Assembly (NCBI RefSeq): GCF_009828095.1
Contig: NZ_WTYP01000002.1
Span: 191,001-255,000, forward strand
From: Pontixanthobacter luteolus
GTDB lineage: Bacteria > Pseudomonadota > Alphaproteobacteria > Sphingomonadales > Sphingomonadaceae
DNA length: 64,000 bases
Direction: 5' to 3'
Part shown: positions 43,251-54,764 of the stretch, one piece after another
Numbering within the stretch: position 1 is the first letter of the stretch
Layout of the letters: each line of letters starts with the position of its first letter
Program-made: the position numbers and the translations under genes
Notes under the pieces: generated by a model
Database searches by the model: none
Told to the model about the DNA's origin: nothing
The model's input: the letters and a program-made list of their open reading frames with translations, nothing else

Positions 43251-44861
43251 TCACATCCTGAACACGCCGAATCGCGGTTTTTCAGCGATTGGCGCCTCCA
43301 GCGTGGCGGCGAAGGCGAGGCCCAGCACGTCGCGGGTTTGCGCGGGGTCGATCACGCCGTCATCCCACAGGCGCGCGGTGGCGTAATAGGGATTGCCTTC
43401 GTCTTCGTATTTCTGGCGGATCGGCGCCTTGAACGCCTCCGCTTCGCGCTCGTCCCATTTGTCCGCATCGCGGTGGACCGTGGCGAGGACCGACGCCGCC
43501 TGTTCGCCGCCCATCACCGAAATACGCGCATTGGGCCAGGTGAACAGGAAACGCGGGGAATATGCTCTGCCGCACATGCCGTAATTGCCCGCGCCGAAGC
43601 TGCCGCCGATGACGACCGTTACTTTCGGCACGGTCGCGGTGGCAACGGCTGTGACCAGTTTCGCGCCATGTTTGGCGATGCCTTCCGCCTCGTATTTCCC
43701 GCCGACCATGAAGCCGGAAATGTTCTGCAGGAACAGCAGCGGGATGCGCCGCTGACAGGCGAGTTCGATAAAATGCGCGCCCTTTTGCGCGCTTTCGGAA
43801 AATAGCACCCCGTTATTGGCGAGGATCGCGACCGGCATTCCCCAGATATGGGCGAAACCGCAAACCAGCGTGCTGCCGTAATGCTGCTTGAACTCGTGGA
43901 ACTCGCTGCCGTCGACCAGCCGCGCGATTACTTCATGCACATCATAAGGTGCGCGCACATCATCGGGCACGACGGCATAAAGATCTTCCGCGTCGAATTT
44001 GGGTGGGCGCGGGTCGCGCAGTTCGATGTTTTGCGCCTGCGCGAAATTGTCGCCCAGATGGCTAACGATATCGCGCACGATGGTCAGCGCGTGCTCGTCG
44101 TTTTCGGCCAGATGATCGACCACGCCCGATTTCTTCGCATGCAGATCGCCGCCGCCCAAATCCTCTGCGCTGATTTCCTCGCCCGTTGCCGCCTTCACCA
44201 GCGGCGGCCCGGCCAGGAAGATCGTGCCCTGATTGCGCACGATCACCGTTTCGTCAGACATTGCGGGCACATAGGCGCCGCCCGCGGTGCAGCTCCCCAT
44301 CACACAGGCGATCTGCGGGATACCTTGCGCGCTCATATTGGCCTGATTGAAGAAGATGCGCCCAAAATGGTCGCGGTCAGGAAAAACCTCTGCCTGATGC
44401 GGCAGGTTCGCGCCGCCGCTATCGACCAGATAGATGCACGGCAGGCGGTTCTCCATCGCAATTTCCTGCGCGCGCAGGTGCTTCTTCACCGTCATCGGGT
44501 AGTACGTGCCGCCCTTTACGGTGGCATCGTTGCACACGATCATCACCTGCCGGCCCGACACCCGGCCGATGCCCGCGATCATCCCTGCAGCAGCGATATC
44601 GTCCTTGCCATACATGCCGTTCGCGGCGAGTTGGCCGACTTCAAGGAAGGGTGATCCCGGATCGAGCAGCCGCTCGACGCGTTCCCTCGGAAGCAGTTTC
44701 CCGCGCGACATATGGCGCTCTCGGCTGCCCTCGCTACCGCCCAGTGCAGCCTTGGCGACATGCTCGCGCAAATCTGCGGCGAGCGCCTTGTTATGCTCGA
44801 AACGTGCCTTGGCGTCGGGGGTCTCGCGGTCGAGCGTAGATGTGAGAACGGGTGCGGTCAT
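43251..44861 (-). CDS. Methylcrotonyl-CoA carboxylase, carboxyltransferase (beta) subunit
   Basis: 536 residues from the ATG at 44861 (GGAGAGAAA upstream); an upstream extension lacks support. The carboxyltransferase fold carries [38 protein letters not shown], and [43 protein letters not shown], all typical of MCC beta. It moves CO2 from carboxybiotin to 3-methylcrotonyl-CoA in leucine degradation. The biotin-carrying alpha subunit is not in the window. Isovaleryl-CoA dehydrogenase, the preceding enzyme of the pathway, lies 0.8 kb upstream on the same strand. Confidence 0.93.
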   Translation of the reverse strand: MTAPVLTSTLDRETPDAKARFEHNKALAADLREHVAKAALGGSEGSRERHMSRGKLLPRERVERLLDPGSPFLEVGQLAANGMYGKDDIAAAGMIAGIGRVSGRQVMIVCNDATVKGGTYYPMTVKKHLRAQEIAMENRLPCIYLVDSGGANLPHQAEVFPDRDHFGRIFFNQANMSAQGIPQIACVMGSCTAGGAYVPAMSDETVIVRNQGTIFLAGPPLVKAATGEEISAEDLGGGDLHAKKSGVVDHLAENDEHALTIVRDIVSHLGDNFAQAQNIELRDPRPPKFDAEDLYAVVPDDVRAPYDVHEVIARLVDGSEFHEFKQHYGSTLVCGFAHIWGMPVAILANNGVLFSESAQKGAHFIELACQRRIPLLFLQNISGFMVGGKYEAEGIAKHGAKLVTAVATATVPKVTVVIGGSFGAGNYGMCGRAYSPRFLFTWPNARISVMGGEQAASVLATVHRDADKWDEREAEAFKAPIRQKYEDEGNPYYATARLWDDGVIDPAQTRDVLGLAFAATLEAPIAEKPRFGVFRM

Positions 44862-44925
44862 TTTCTCTCCTTGAAGCCGCCCTAAACATGTTGCAACCTC
44901 AGGCCAAGATTGAAGGGTTCGCAAA

Positions 44926-45690
44926 ATGAAGTTTCGTCATCCGGCAATTATCTGTGCCGCCACCTTGGGCGCTACTTCGGTTCCGGCAAGCGCGGATATC
45001 TCAGCGCTTTACGAAGTCGAGTCGTACGAAGACGAGATTGACCGCGCCGTCGATTTCGCGATGACGATCGAAGTCAGCGATGAAGGCCATGCCCGCCTGC
45101 ACCTGTCTGGCCGGTCGAGCTATTTTCTCATCCGCGAAGGGGCAGTTTATGCGGTCGCACGCGGGATCGACGGGCCATATGCCGAAAGGCTGGATGACCT
45201 CGAGGCCGTGATCGAAAACGCAGGGCAGGCAGGCGGAATCTCGCTCGAAATACTCGCCCAATTGCCGGAGATCGAACTGGTAAAATCCGGGACGGTGAAG
45301 GTCGGAACTTGGAAAGGGCAAGGATACGCGCAGCGCGATTACGATGATGAAATAGGGCGGCCGGAGCTGGTGGTTACCGAGGACGGGAGCCTCCGGCCAA
45401 TCGGCAAAGCTTTTGCGCAGCTGATGGAAGGACGGTTCGGCGCACTGCGAAGCTTGTCTCTAACCGGCCTGTTCGGCGGTCTTGGCCTTTACGATCAAGG
45501 GGTCCGCGATTTGCTGAAGGGAGGAACTCCGATACGCATCAGGCACCTCGAATTGTCCGAAGTGTCATCCCAGGATATCGACCCTGCCCGGTTCGAACTG
45601 CCGCCGCGCGTGCTCACCCGAGACGAGATCCGTTCACAGAACGAACCGTTCGAGTGGGCACCCGCATTCGGCCGTCAGCCCGAAGGTTAA
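44926..45690 (+). CDS. Secreted hypothetical protein
   Basis: 254 residues with a signal peptide ending at PASADIS (residue 23). The mature protein is acidic with many short strands ([44 protein letters not shown]) and no Cys, which suggests a beta-rich periplasmic protein related in layout to DUF4412. No function is known. Its stop abuts that of the convergent isovaleryl-CoA dehydrogenase gene with no gap. Confidence 0.75.
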   Translation: MKFRHPAIICAATLGATSVPASADISALYEVESYEDEIDRAVDFAMTIEVSDEGHARLHLSGRSSYFLIREGAVYAVARGIDGPYAERLDDLEAVIENAGQAGGISLEILAQLPEIELVKSGTVKVGTWKGQGYAQRDYDDEIGRPELVVTEDGSLRPIGKAFAQLMEGRFGALRSLSLTGLFGGLGLYDQGVRDLLKGGTPIRIRHLELSEVSSQDIDPARFELPPRVLTRDEIRSQNEPFEWAPAFGRQPEG

Positions 45691-46872
45691 CTAGCCCGCA
45701 GCCCCGATCAGTTCGCGCCCGATCAGCATCCGCCTGATCTCATTGGTGCCTGCGCCGATATCCAGCAGCTTGGCATCGCGCATATAGCGTTCGACCGGCC
45801 AGTCCAGCGTGTAGCCCGCGCCGCCCAATGCCTGCACGCTTTCCGCGGCCACCTTGAACGCATTTTCCGAAGCCAGCAGGATCACGCCCGCTGCGTCAAA
45901 GCGCGTTGTGTTACCCGCATCGCACGCGTTGGCCACCGCATAGGTGTAAGCGCGCGCCGATTGCAGCGCGACATACATGTCGGCAACCTTGGCCTGCATC
46001 AGCTGGAAACTGCCGATGGGTTTGCCGAACTGGGTGCGCTCACGCAGATACGGGATCACGGTGTCGAGGCACGCCTGCATGATGCCCAGTTGCAATCCGG
46101 CCAGCACGACGCGTTCATAGTCGAGCCCGCTCATCAGCACGCCGACGCCGCCATTGACCGGCCCCATCACGCGGTCCTCCGGCACGAAACAATCGTCAAA
46201 CACCAGCTCTGCCGTGGGCGAGCCTTTCATGCCGACTTTCTCGATTTTCTGGCCGATGGAAAAACCCGCATCGCCCTTCTCGATCAGAAATGCCGTGATA
46301 CCGCGCGATCCGGCGCTGCCATCGGTCTTGGCATATACCACCAGAGTGTCCGCTTCCGGCGCATTGGTGATCCAGAATTTGGTTCCGTTGAGCACAAAAC
46401 CCTCTTGCCCGTCTTTCGACGCAGCCTCTGCCTTGAGCTTCATCGAAACTACATCCGACCCCGCAGACACTTCGCTCATGGCAAGGCTGCCGACATGCTC
46501 GCCAGAAATCAGTCCGGGCAGATACTTCGCCTTCTGCTCATCATTGCCCCAGCGGCGGATCTGATTGAGGCACAAATTGGAATGCGCGCCATAAGAGAGG
46601 CCAAGCGAGGCACTGGCCCGGCTGACTTCCTCAACCGCGATGACATGTTCCAGATAGCCGAGGCCAAGCCCGCCGTTTTCTTCTTCCACCGTGATCCCGT
46701 GCAGACCCAGATCGCCCATCGCAGTCCACAATTCAGCACGCGGAAAATAATCCTCACGGTCGATCTTTTCGGCCAGCGGGGCAATTTGTTCATCGGCAAA
46801 GCGGGCGGTGGTTTCACGAATCATTTCGGCAGTTTCGCCAAGCTGGAAATCGAAATCGGGTGTAGCGCGCAT
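45691..46872 (-). CDS. liuA: Isovaleryl-CoA dehydrogenase
   Basis: 393 residues, ATG with AAGGAG. An acyl-CoA dehydrogenase with [35 protein letters not shown], and the catalytic Glu in [12 protein letters not shown], the position that marks isovaleryl-CoA dehydrogenases. Ending [41 protein letters not shown]. It oxidises isovaleryl-CoA to 3-methylcrotonyl-CoA in leucine degradation, passing electrons to electron-transfer flavoprotein. The MCC beta subunit lies downstream on the same strand. Confidence 0.92.
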   Translation of the reverse strand: MRATPDFDFQLGETAEMIRETTARFADEQIAPLAEKIDREDYFPRAELWTAMGDLGLHGITVEEENGGLGLGYLEHVIAVEEVSRASASLGLSYGAHSNLCLNQIRRWGNDEQKAKYLPGLISGEHVGSLAMSEVSAGSDVVSMKLKAEAASKDGQEGFVLNGTKFWITNAPEADTLVVYAKTDGSAGSRGITAFLIEKGDAGFSIGQKIEKVGMKGSPTAELVFDDCFVPEDRVMGPVNGGVGVLMSGLDYERVVLAGLQLGIMQACLDTVIPYLRERTQFGKPIGSFQLMQAKVADMYVALQSARAYTYAVANACDAGNTTRFDAAGVILLASENAFKVAAESVQALGGAGYTLDWPVERYMRDAKLLDIGAGTNEIRRMLIGRELIGAAG

Positions 46873-47026
46873 AAGAACTCCTTGTTGTCAGCGCGCATAG
46901 CGGAGCGCGGCCAAGCCCGCAAACGGGAGATAATTCAAATAAATCAATGGAGCTTCGCGTCATTTGGTCAGATTGGCAAAGTCGTTGATATGGCTGCATA
47001 ATACCGTTACTGTTGCGCCATACGCA

Positions 47027-48529
47027 ATGAAGACAGACTATCTAAAGCCGTGGCCCGCAGGTGAGCCCCCCGCGCCAGCGATGTGCGGCGAAGAAACGCG
47101 CATTTCGGTGCTCGCCGCCTATGGCCTCGACGCGCTGGAAGATGATCCTGAGCTGTCGGAAATAACCAATTATGTTTCGCGTCTGTGCGATGCTCCGGTT
47201 GCTCTGGTCAGCCTGGTCGAATCTGAACGCCAGCGCTTCCTGGCCCGCGCAGGTCTGGAAGAACGTGAAACACCGCGCCCGACATCATTCTGCGCACATG
47301 CCATGCTGGAACCGGAACCGATGATCGTGTCTGACGCGTTGGAGGATGACCGGTTCGAAGCTAACCCACTGGTTGTAGGGCATCCGCATATCCGGTTTTA
47401 TGCCGGCGCCCCGCTGATCTCGCATGAAGGTGCGCCGCTTGGTTCTCTGTGCGTCATCGATACCAAACCGCGCCCCGAGGGGCTGACTGATCTGCAAAAG
47501 GACGGCCTGCAGGTATTCGCAGCTGCCGTGATGCGCAGACTGCGCCACCGCCGCGAGAATCTTGAACAGACAGCAAAGATTGCCGAAAGCGAAGAGCGGC
47601 TGAGAACGCTGATCGACAGCCTGCCGCACATCGCATTTTCGATTACGTCGGGCGGGAAGTTCGATTACGTCAACGCCAGGTTCGGCGAAATCGTGGGGGC
47701 TGGCGATCCCAAGACTGCCGATGACTGGCGCGCGGTGATCCATGAAGACGATCACGAGCCATTGTTCACCGACTGGTACAAGGCATTTTCTGCCGAGCAG
47801 CCGTACGAAGGACAATTCCGGCTCAAGCATAACGACGGTACTTGGCGCTGGGCTGTGTCCCATGTCATCCCGGTCCGCAGCAAAACAGGCATCAGCTGGT
47901 TCGGCACGGTGACCGATATCGACGACGCGCACCGGGCAGCCGATGCGCGCGAATTGCTGACCAACGAACTGACCCACCGGATCAAGAACATTTTCGCGGT
48001 CATTGGCGGGTTGGTCACGCTCAAGAAGAAAGAGCATGACGACACCGGTAGCTTTGCCGCCGATCTCAGCGCCACACTGCAAACTCTGGGCCGCGCGCAC
48101 AGTTACGCCACGCAGGAACAGGATGCGCAGCAGGACACGCTGCACGGGCTGATCGGCAAACTGCTCGCCCCATACGGCGATCGATCGGGCCAGCGCCTGT
48201 CGCTGAACGGGGACGATGTGCCGGTACGGTCGAGGTCGGCAACGCCGCTCGCGCTGGTGTTCCACGAACTGGCGACCAATTGCGCGAAATACGGCTCGTT
48301 CTCCGAAACGAACGGCAGGGTCAGGATTACCACCGACGTAGAAGATGGGCGGATCACCATAAGGTGGGAAGAACACGATGGCCCGCCAGTCGTTAAGGCC
48401 GAAACCGAAGGGTTCGGATCACGCCTGGTGGAAGCCACGGTCAGCGGACAGTTGAACGGTTCGCTATCGCGCGAATTCACGCCGGACGGGCTTGTGGCCA
48501 CACTCAACATCGCAGTCGATTCGATCTGA
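47027..48529 (+). CDS. GAF-PAS sensor histidine kinase of the HWE/HRxxN type
   Basis: 500 residues from the ATG at 47027. A GAF domain (about 25-170; ISVLAAYGLDALEDDPELSEITNYVSRLC start and FYAGAPLISHEGAPLGSLCVID) is followed by a PAS domain (190-305; IAFSITSGGKFDYVNARFGEIVG). The kinase part begins NELTHRIKNIFAVIGG, with the phospho-acceptor His317 in the HRxxN motif (His317-Arg-Ile-Lys-Asn321). The ATP-binding part has VFHELATNCAKYG and GFGSRLVEA. There is no membrane segment, so it is cytoplasmic. In sphingomonads, HRxxN kinases phosphorylate PhyR in the general stress response. Such a role here is inferred. Confidence 0.88.
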   Translation: MKTDYLKPWPAGEPPAPAMCGEETRISVLAAYGLDALEDDPELSEITNYVSRLCDAPVALVSLVESERQRFLARAGLEERETPRPTSFCAHAMLEPEPMIVSDALEDDRFEANPLVVGHPHIRFYAGAPLISHEGAPLGSLCVIDTKPRPEGLTDLQKDGLQVFAAAVMRRLRHRRENLEQTAKIAESEERLRTLIDSLPHIAFSITSGGKFDYVNARFGEIVGAGDPKTADDWRAVIHEDDHEPLFTDWYKAFSAEQPYEGQFRLKHNDGTWRWAVSHVIPVRSKTGISWFGTVTDIDDAHRAADARELLTNELTHRIKNIFAVIGGLVTLKKKEHDDTGSFAADLSATLQTLGRAHSYATQEQDAQQDTLHGLIGKLLAPYGDRSGQRLSLNGDDVPVRSRSATPLALVFHELATNCAKYGSFSETNGRVRITTDVEDGRITIRWEEHDGPPVVKAETEGFGSRLVEATVSGQLNGSLSREFTPDGLVATLNIAVDSI

Positions 48530-48533
48530 GCCC

Positions 48534-48574
48534 GATCTGGCTTTGACCTGATCCGGCTTTGACCTGGTCCGGGC
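48534..48574 (+). repeat. 16-base direct repeats between the kinase and transporter genes
   Basis: GATCTGGCTTTGACCT (48534-48549), GATCCGGCTTTGACCT (48550-48565) and the start of a third copy (GGTCCGG) follow one another. TTTGACCT resembles a -35 element or the half-site of a regulator. Confidence 0.6.
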
Positions 48575-48593
48575 TAGGCCATAGGGTCGCGCG

Positions 48594-49354
48594 GTGCCAT
48601 CCACGCAGCCCGCTCTCTCTTTTCGCGAAACAACCAAGCGCTTTGGCGAAGTGGTGGCGGTGAACCGCATATCGCTGGACATCGAAGCTGACTCATTCGT
48701 CGCGCTTGTAGGCGAATCGGGATCCGGCAAATCGACCTTGCTCAAGACTATCAACCGTCTGGTGGAACCAGATGAAGGCAGCGTCCTGCTCGAAGGAGAG
48801 GATGTCCGCGAGGCCGATCCGCCGATGCTCCGCCGCAGGATTGGCTACGTTTTTCAGGGCGTGGGGCTGTTCCCGCACATGAACGTCGGCGAGAATATCG
48901 GTATCGGGCCGCGACTGGCCGGCAGCAAATTGTCTGCCAGCCGTATCGGCGAATTGCTGGACGGGGTTGAGCTGGATGCAAGCTATGCCGGCAGAATGCC
49001 GGACGAACTTTCCGGCGGCCAGCGGCAACGCATCGGGGTCGCCCGTGCGCTGGCCGGCAATCCGCACATTCTTCTAATGGACGAACCGTTCGGCGCACTG
49101 GACCCGGTTACCCGCGACGCGCTGGGCGGCCGGGTACGCAAACTGCACGACACGCTGGGGCTGACCACGGTGATGGTAACGCACGACATGGCAGAGGCGC
49201 TGCTGCTGGCCGACCGCGTGCTCGTCATGTCGGAAGGGCGTATTGAAGCCGATTGCACACCGCATGAGTTGCTGGACGGTGCGGGCGGATTGATCGCCCA
49301 AAAACTTGTCGCCGTGCCGCGAGATCAGGCCGCGGCGCTGGCGGAACTGGCACA

Positions 49355-49358
<4 letters not shown>
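48594..49358 (+). CDS. Osmoprotectant ABC transporter, ATP-binding protein
   Basis: 254 residues from a GTG at 48594. Walker A GESGSGKST, signature LSGGQRQR, Walker B ILLMDEPFGALD, and VTHDMAEAL. The order and the fused permease/binding-protein partner place it with the glycine betaine/carnitine/choline (OpuC/ProV) group. No CBS domains follow, so it lacks the osmosensing extension of OpuCA. It overlaps the next gene by 4 bases (ATGA). Confidence 0.87.
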
Positions 49359-50890
<1,532 letters not shown>

Positions 50891-50918
50891 CCTGCTGGTT
50901 GTTCAGCGAGGCAGCCGA

Positions 50919-51980
50919 TCAGCCGTTCTCAAATCCCACCCCTACCGGCCAGCCGGGTGCCGAAAGCCCCATGACCTTGAACAGGCTGCCCATTTGATCG
51001 TCGGCAATCAGGCGATCCTTCGCCTGCTGGATTTCATTGGCATATTGCGGCGCGTGCGCGGCCAGGCTCTTGGCACGGGTTTCGATGCCCAGGGCGCGTA
51101 GCCAAGCCCCCTGCGTCACCGTGCCCATATGGTGCACATCACGCGACTGGGCGATGCGGGCCAGCGTGGCAAAATCGACATGCGCGGTCAGGTCTGCGCC
51201 GCCCGGATCGGCGAAGGGGTGAACCTTGCGGTGATTGCACACCGCCTGGAATGTAGATCCTGTGGTCAGCTTTGAATGACCGTAATCGATGAACAGCGCA
51301 GCCCCGCCCTGCTCCGACAAACGGCCTGCCACTTCGTAGAGAATCGCAGCCGCCGCAGGGCAGGTTTCCAGGATAGCGCCCTCTTCGGCATTCTTGAATT
51401 CGATCGGGACTGCCGGGTCCATGTTCTGTCCGCCCGCAACGAAAGCGAACTGATCACCGTCCAGCCCGACCATCCGCTCGCGCCAGCCTTCCGGCCCGCG
51501 CACCAACTGCCGGATCGGCAATGCATCAAGAAATTCGTTGGCGACGAACATGACTGGCCCTTCGACCGGGATTGTCGAAAGATCATCGTGCCAGATTGCG
51601 CCGGGCATGGATTTAAGCTGCACATCCTTGAGCGCTGGCGATGTTTCGACAAAGTGCACCCGGGGCGCAAAGCCGTATTTCTTGGCCGAGCGCAGGGCAT
51701 CTTTCGCCAGAGTTCCGCGCCCCGGCCCCATTTCAACATAGTGAACCAGTTCGTCGCGCCCGCTGCGAATCCACAGATCCGCCAGCCACAAGCCAATCAG
51801 CTCGCCAAACATCTGGCTTATTTCCGGCGCGGTAATGAAATCACCAGCATTCCCCAGCGGGTCCTTGCCCGAATAATACCGGGCATTCGCCTCTCCCATG
51901 AACTGGGTGAGCGAGATTGGCCCGGTGTTCCGGATCAAACGGCGGTAAATATCCGCAAGGCTTTGCTCGCGTTCGTCCAT
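50919..51980 (-). CDS. MidA/NDUFAF7-type SAM-dependent methyltransferase
   Basis: 353 residues. The family (DUF185) signature GNAGDFITAPEISQMFGELIGLW is present, with SAM-binding YVEMGPGRGTLAKDALR and FVANEFLDALPIRQ. The human NDUFAF7 methylates an arginine of complex I subunit NDUFS2; a similar role is inferred here. The ATG overlaps the lgt stop by one base (TGATG), so the two genes are coupled. Confidence 0.92.
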   Translation of the reverse strand: MDEREQSLADIYRRLIRNTGPISLTQFMGEANARYYSGKDPLGNAGDFITAPEISQMFGELIGLWLADLWIRSGRDELVHYVEMGPGRGTLAKDALRSAKKYGFAPRVHFVETSPALKDVQLKSMPGAIWHDDLSTIPVEGPVMFVANEFLDALPIRQLVRGPEGWRERMVGLDGDQFAFVAGGQNMDPAVPIEFKNAEEGAILETCPAAAAILYEVAGRLSEQGGAALFIDYGHSKLTTGSTFQAVCNHRKVHPFADPGGADLTAHVDFATLARIAQSRDVHHMGTVTQGAWLRALGIETRAKSLAAHAPQYANEIQQAKDRLIADDQMGSLFKVMGLSAPGWPVGVGFENG

Positions 51981-52891
51981 CAGCCGGCGGCCTTCGCTCC
52001 TCCGCTAGCGAGCGGTTCCTTGCGCAAAGCGACCAAAGTTACGACCAGCCCCAGCAGGATCAGCGGGATGGTCAGCCACTGGCCCATCGAAAGGCCGGTA
52101 TTCGCCGCAAACTCGGCAAGATGTGCATCGGGCTCGCGGAAGAATTCGACGATGAAGCGCCCGCCGGCAACACCGACAGTGAATATCCCGACCAGCAGGC
52201 CGGGCCGGTAACGCGCCCGTGTCTTCCAGAACATCAACAGCAGGATAATCAGCAGAACCAAACCTTCCAATGCAGCCTCGTAAAGCTGCGAGGGGTGGCG
52301 CGGCGGCCCGGCAATCAAGGTACCGTTATAAATTTCGGGGAAGCTCATGGCCCATGGCACATCGGTGGTCCGGCCCCACAGTTCACCGTTCACGAAATTG
52401 GCCAGACGGCCCAGCATCATGCCCATCGGCACGTTGACGGCGATGTAGTCACACACGCGCATAAACGACAGATTGCCCTGCCGGCTAACCCACGCAATCG
52501 CGAGCAGGACGCCGATCAATCCGCCGTGGAAACTCATTCCGCCGTCCCACAGACGCAGCAATTTCCAGCTGACGAATCCATCCCCTTCGAAACCGACAAA
52601 TAATTCCGGTTTGTAGAACAGCGCATAACCCAGCCGTCCGCCCAGAATGATGCCGAGGGTGCAATAGAAAAACAGATCATCCGCGTGGCGCTGAGCCATC
52701 GGTGCGCCCGGCGCCTTGATCATCTTCGACAGATGCCAGTAACCGAAAATAATCCCGCCGAGATAGGCGAGGGAATACCAGCGCAGGGTGAAAAACCCCA
52801 GTTCAATCCCTTCGGTAAGCCCAAGATCGGCCCATTGAATTGCCGGTCCGACGGTTTCCGAAGCTGCCGTGGCAGCCAATAGTGACAGCAA
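51980..52891 (-). CDS. lgt: Prolipoprotein diacylglyceryl transferase
   Basis: 303 residues, seven membrane helices. Attaches diacylglycerol to the lipobox Cys of prelipoproteins at the inner membrane. The signature GRLANFVNGELWGR is present, as are GGRLGYALFY and DGGMSFHGGLIG with the conserved His, and HPSQLYEA. The best start is TTG at 52891; no in-frame ATG fits the N-terminus. It serves the lipoproteins found elsewhere in the window. Confidence 0.95.
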   Translation of the reverse strand: MLSLLAATAASETVGPAIQWADLGLTEGIELGFFTLRWYSLAYLGGIIFGYWHLSKMIKAPGAPMAQRHADDLFFYCTLGIILGGRLGYALFYKPELFVGFEGDGFVSWKLLRLWDGGMSFHGGLIGVLLAIAWVSRQGNLSFMRVCDYIAVNVPMGMMLGRLANFVNGELWGRTTDVPWAMSFPEIYNGTLIAGPPRHPSQLYEAALEGLVLLIILLLMFWKTRARYRPGLLVGIFTVGVAGGRFIVEFFREPDAHLAEFAANTGLSMGQWLTIPLILLGLVVTLVALRKEPLASGGAKAAG

Positions 52892-53047
52892 GTGCCTTAC
52901 CCCCTAAGTAGCACGGTGAAACTGGATTCCGTGCGGGTCAAATCAGCATGGCTATTGGCATAGGCAGGGCTTTGGGGAAAGTCCGCTGTTGCCGGTCCAC
53001 ACTAAAAGATGGCGTGATCAGCCGCCGCCAAGAGGAGAGAAAACAGG

Positions 53048-54748
53048 ATGCCCACAGAACTGGACAATGATCTGAACGCGATCATGGACGAACTGATCAA
53101 ACCCGGTCAGGTTTTCGAAACGGTCGACTTTGAACAATTCGGCGTGAAAATGCCCGCGTTCAAAAATGCGCCGCCAAGTCTGGCGCATTATTTTGCCCAC
53201 TTCTGCAACGAGAACAAGGAACAGACATTCCTGGTCGACGGCGACACTCGTCTGACATTCGGTGAATGCTGGGTTGCCGCGACACATGTCGCTGCCGGCC
53301 TTGCCAAGGATCACGGGGTCAAGAAAGGCGACCGGGTCGGGATCGCCGCACGCAATTCTGCCAACTGGATCATCGCCTATATGGGCGTGATCATGGCGGG
53401 CGGCTGCGCGACACTGCTCAATGGCTTCTGGACCGGTGACGAGCTGGCTTACGGCATCCGCCTTGCCGAATGCGAACTGGTGCTGGCCGATGAAGGCCGT
53501 GCCAAACGGCTCGAAGGAACGGATCACGGTGCAAAGATCGCCGTGTTCGGACATGATGGCCCGCCGTCGAACGGGCTGGCACCGATCTGGGGTGAAGGCG
53601 ACACCGCCATGGCCATGCTGGGCGAACTGGGTCCAGATGATCTCGCGACGATTCTTTACACATCGGGCTCGACCGGCCAGTCGAAAGGTGCATGGTCCGA
53701 TCACCGCGGGGTAGTCCAGGGCGTCTTCAGCTACATCTCGCAAAGCGCGATGGCCAAGATGCTGATGGAAGGCCGCGGCGAGGATGTGAGCGCGCAGGCC
53801 TGTGCGCTGATCGCGGTTCCGTTGTTCCATGTAACCGGCGAAGTTCCGCTGTTCCTGCAAAGCTTCGGCATTGGCCGCAAACTGGTGCTGATGCCAAAAT
53901 GGGATGCGCGTGAGGCGCTGCGCCTGATGGAAGCTGAAAAGGTCAGTTATTTCGTCGGCGTGCCGCTGATGAGTTATGAAATCGCGACCCACCCGGAACG
54001 CGACCAGTTCGATATTTCTTCGTGCAAAAGTTTCGCCGCCGGCGGCGCTCCGCGTCCGGTTGACCACGTCACCAAGATCAAGAAAGCCTTCCCTGAAGGC
54101 TTCCCGCTGCTTGGCTATGGCCTGACCGAGACCAACGGCGTGGGTTGCGGCAATTTCAACGAAAACTATCTCGCCAAGCCCGGCAGCACGGGCCGGGCCA
54201 GCCGCCCGCTGGTCGAAATCGCGATCCTCGATGATGACGGCAACAAATTGCCGCAGGGCCGGGTCGGCGAAGTCTGCTTCCGCACGGTGGCGAATTTCCG
54301 CGGCTACTGGAAGAATGACGAAGCGACCGATGCGGCGTTTACCAGCGATGGTTTCTTCCGGACGGGTGATCTGGGTTATCTGGACGAAGACGAATATCTG
54401 TTCATCGTTGACCGCAAGAAAGACATCATCATCCGCGGCGGGGAGAACATTTCCTGCATCGAGGTGGAAGAGGGAATTTACGCTCACGAAGGCGTGGCGG
54501 AATGTTCGGTCTTCGGTCTGCCTGACGAACGGATGGGCGAACTCCCGGCTGCAGTCTATTACATGAAGCCCGGCCATTCGATGACGCCGGAGGAACTGCG
54601 CGATTTCATGTGCAGCAAGCTGGCCCCCTTCAAAGTGCCGCTGCTTGAGCATATCTGGCAGTCGGACAAAGCGTTGCCGCGTCTCGGCACGCAGAAAATC
54701 GACAAGCGGACCGTGCGCACCATGTATGCGGACGAGATGTCAGCGTAA
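53048..54748 (+). CDS. AMP-dependent acyl-CoA synthetase (ligase)
   Basis: 566 residues, preceded by AGGAGAG. P-loop YTSGSTGQSKGAWSDH, YGLTETNG, RTGDLGYLDEDEYLFIVDRKKDIIIRGGENI, and the C-terminal Lys in LPRLGTQKIDKRTVR. It is not closely similar to the ligase at 30315, so the two are distinct enzymes. Cytoplasmic acid activation to acyl-CoA. It is followed by glnD after 16 bases. Confidence 0.92.
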   Translation: MPTELDNDLNAIMDELIKPGQVFETVDFEQFGVKMPAFKNAPPSLAHYFAHFCNENKEQTFLVDGDTRLTFGECWVAATHVAAGLAKDHGVKKGDRVGIAARNSANWIIAYMGVIMAGGCATLLNGFWTGDELAYGIRLAECELVLADEGRAKRLEGTDHGAKIAVFGHDGPPSNGLAPIWGEGDTAMAMLGELGPDDLATILYTSGSTGQSKGAWSDHRGVVQGVFSYISQSAMAKMLMEGRGEDVSAQACALIAVPLFHVTGEVPLFLQSFGIGRKLVLMPKWDAREALRLMEAEKVSYFVGVPLMSYEIATHPERDQFDISSCKSFAAGGAPRPVDHVTKIKKAFPEGFPLLGYGLTETNGVGCGNFNENYLAKPGSTGRASRPLVEIAILDDDGNKLPQGRVGEVCFRTVANFRGYWKNDEATDAAFTSDGFFRTGDLGYLDEDEYLFIVDRKKDIIIRGGENISCIEVEEGIYAHEGVAECSVFGLPDERMGELPAAVYYMKPGHSMTPEELRDFMCSKLAPFKVPLLEHIWQSDKALPRLGTQKIDKRTVRTMYADEMSA

Positions 54749-54764
54749 TCAGGCAGGATAACCA

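Noticed and set aside
53018-54652. 544-codon minus-strand open frame antisense to the acyl-CoA ligase
   Set aside because: The plus-strand ligase has all adenylation motifs; the antisense frame is a shadow.
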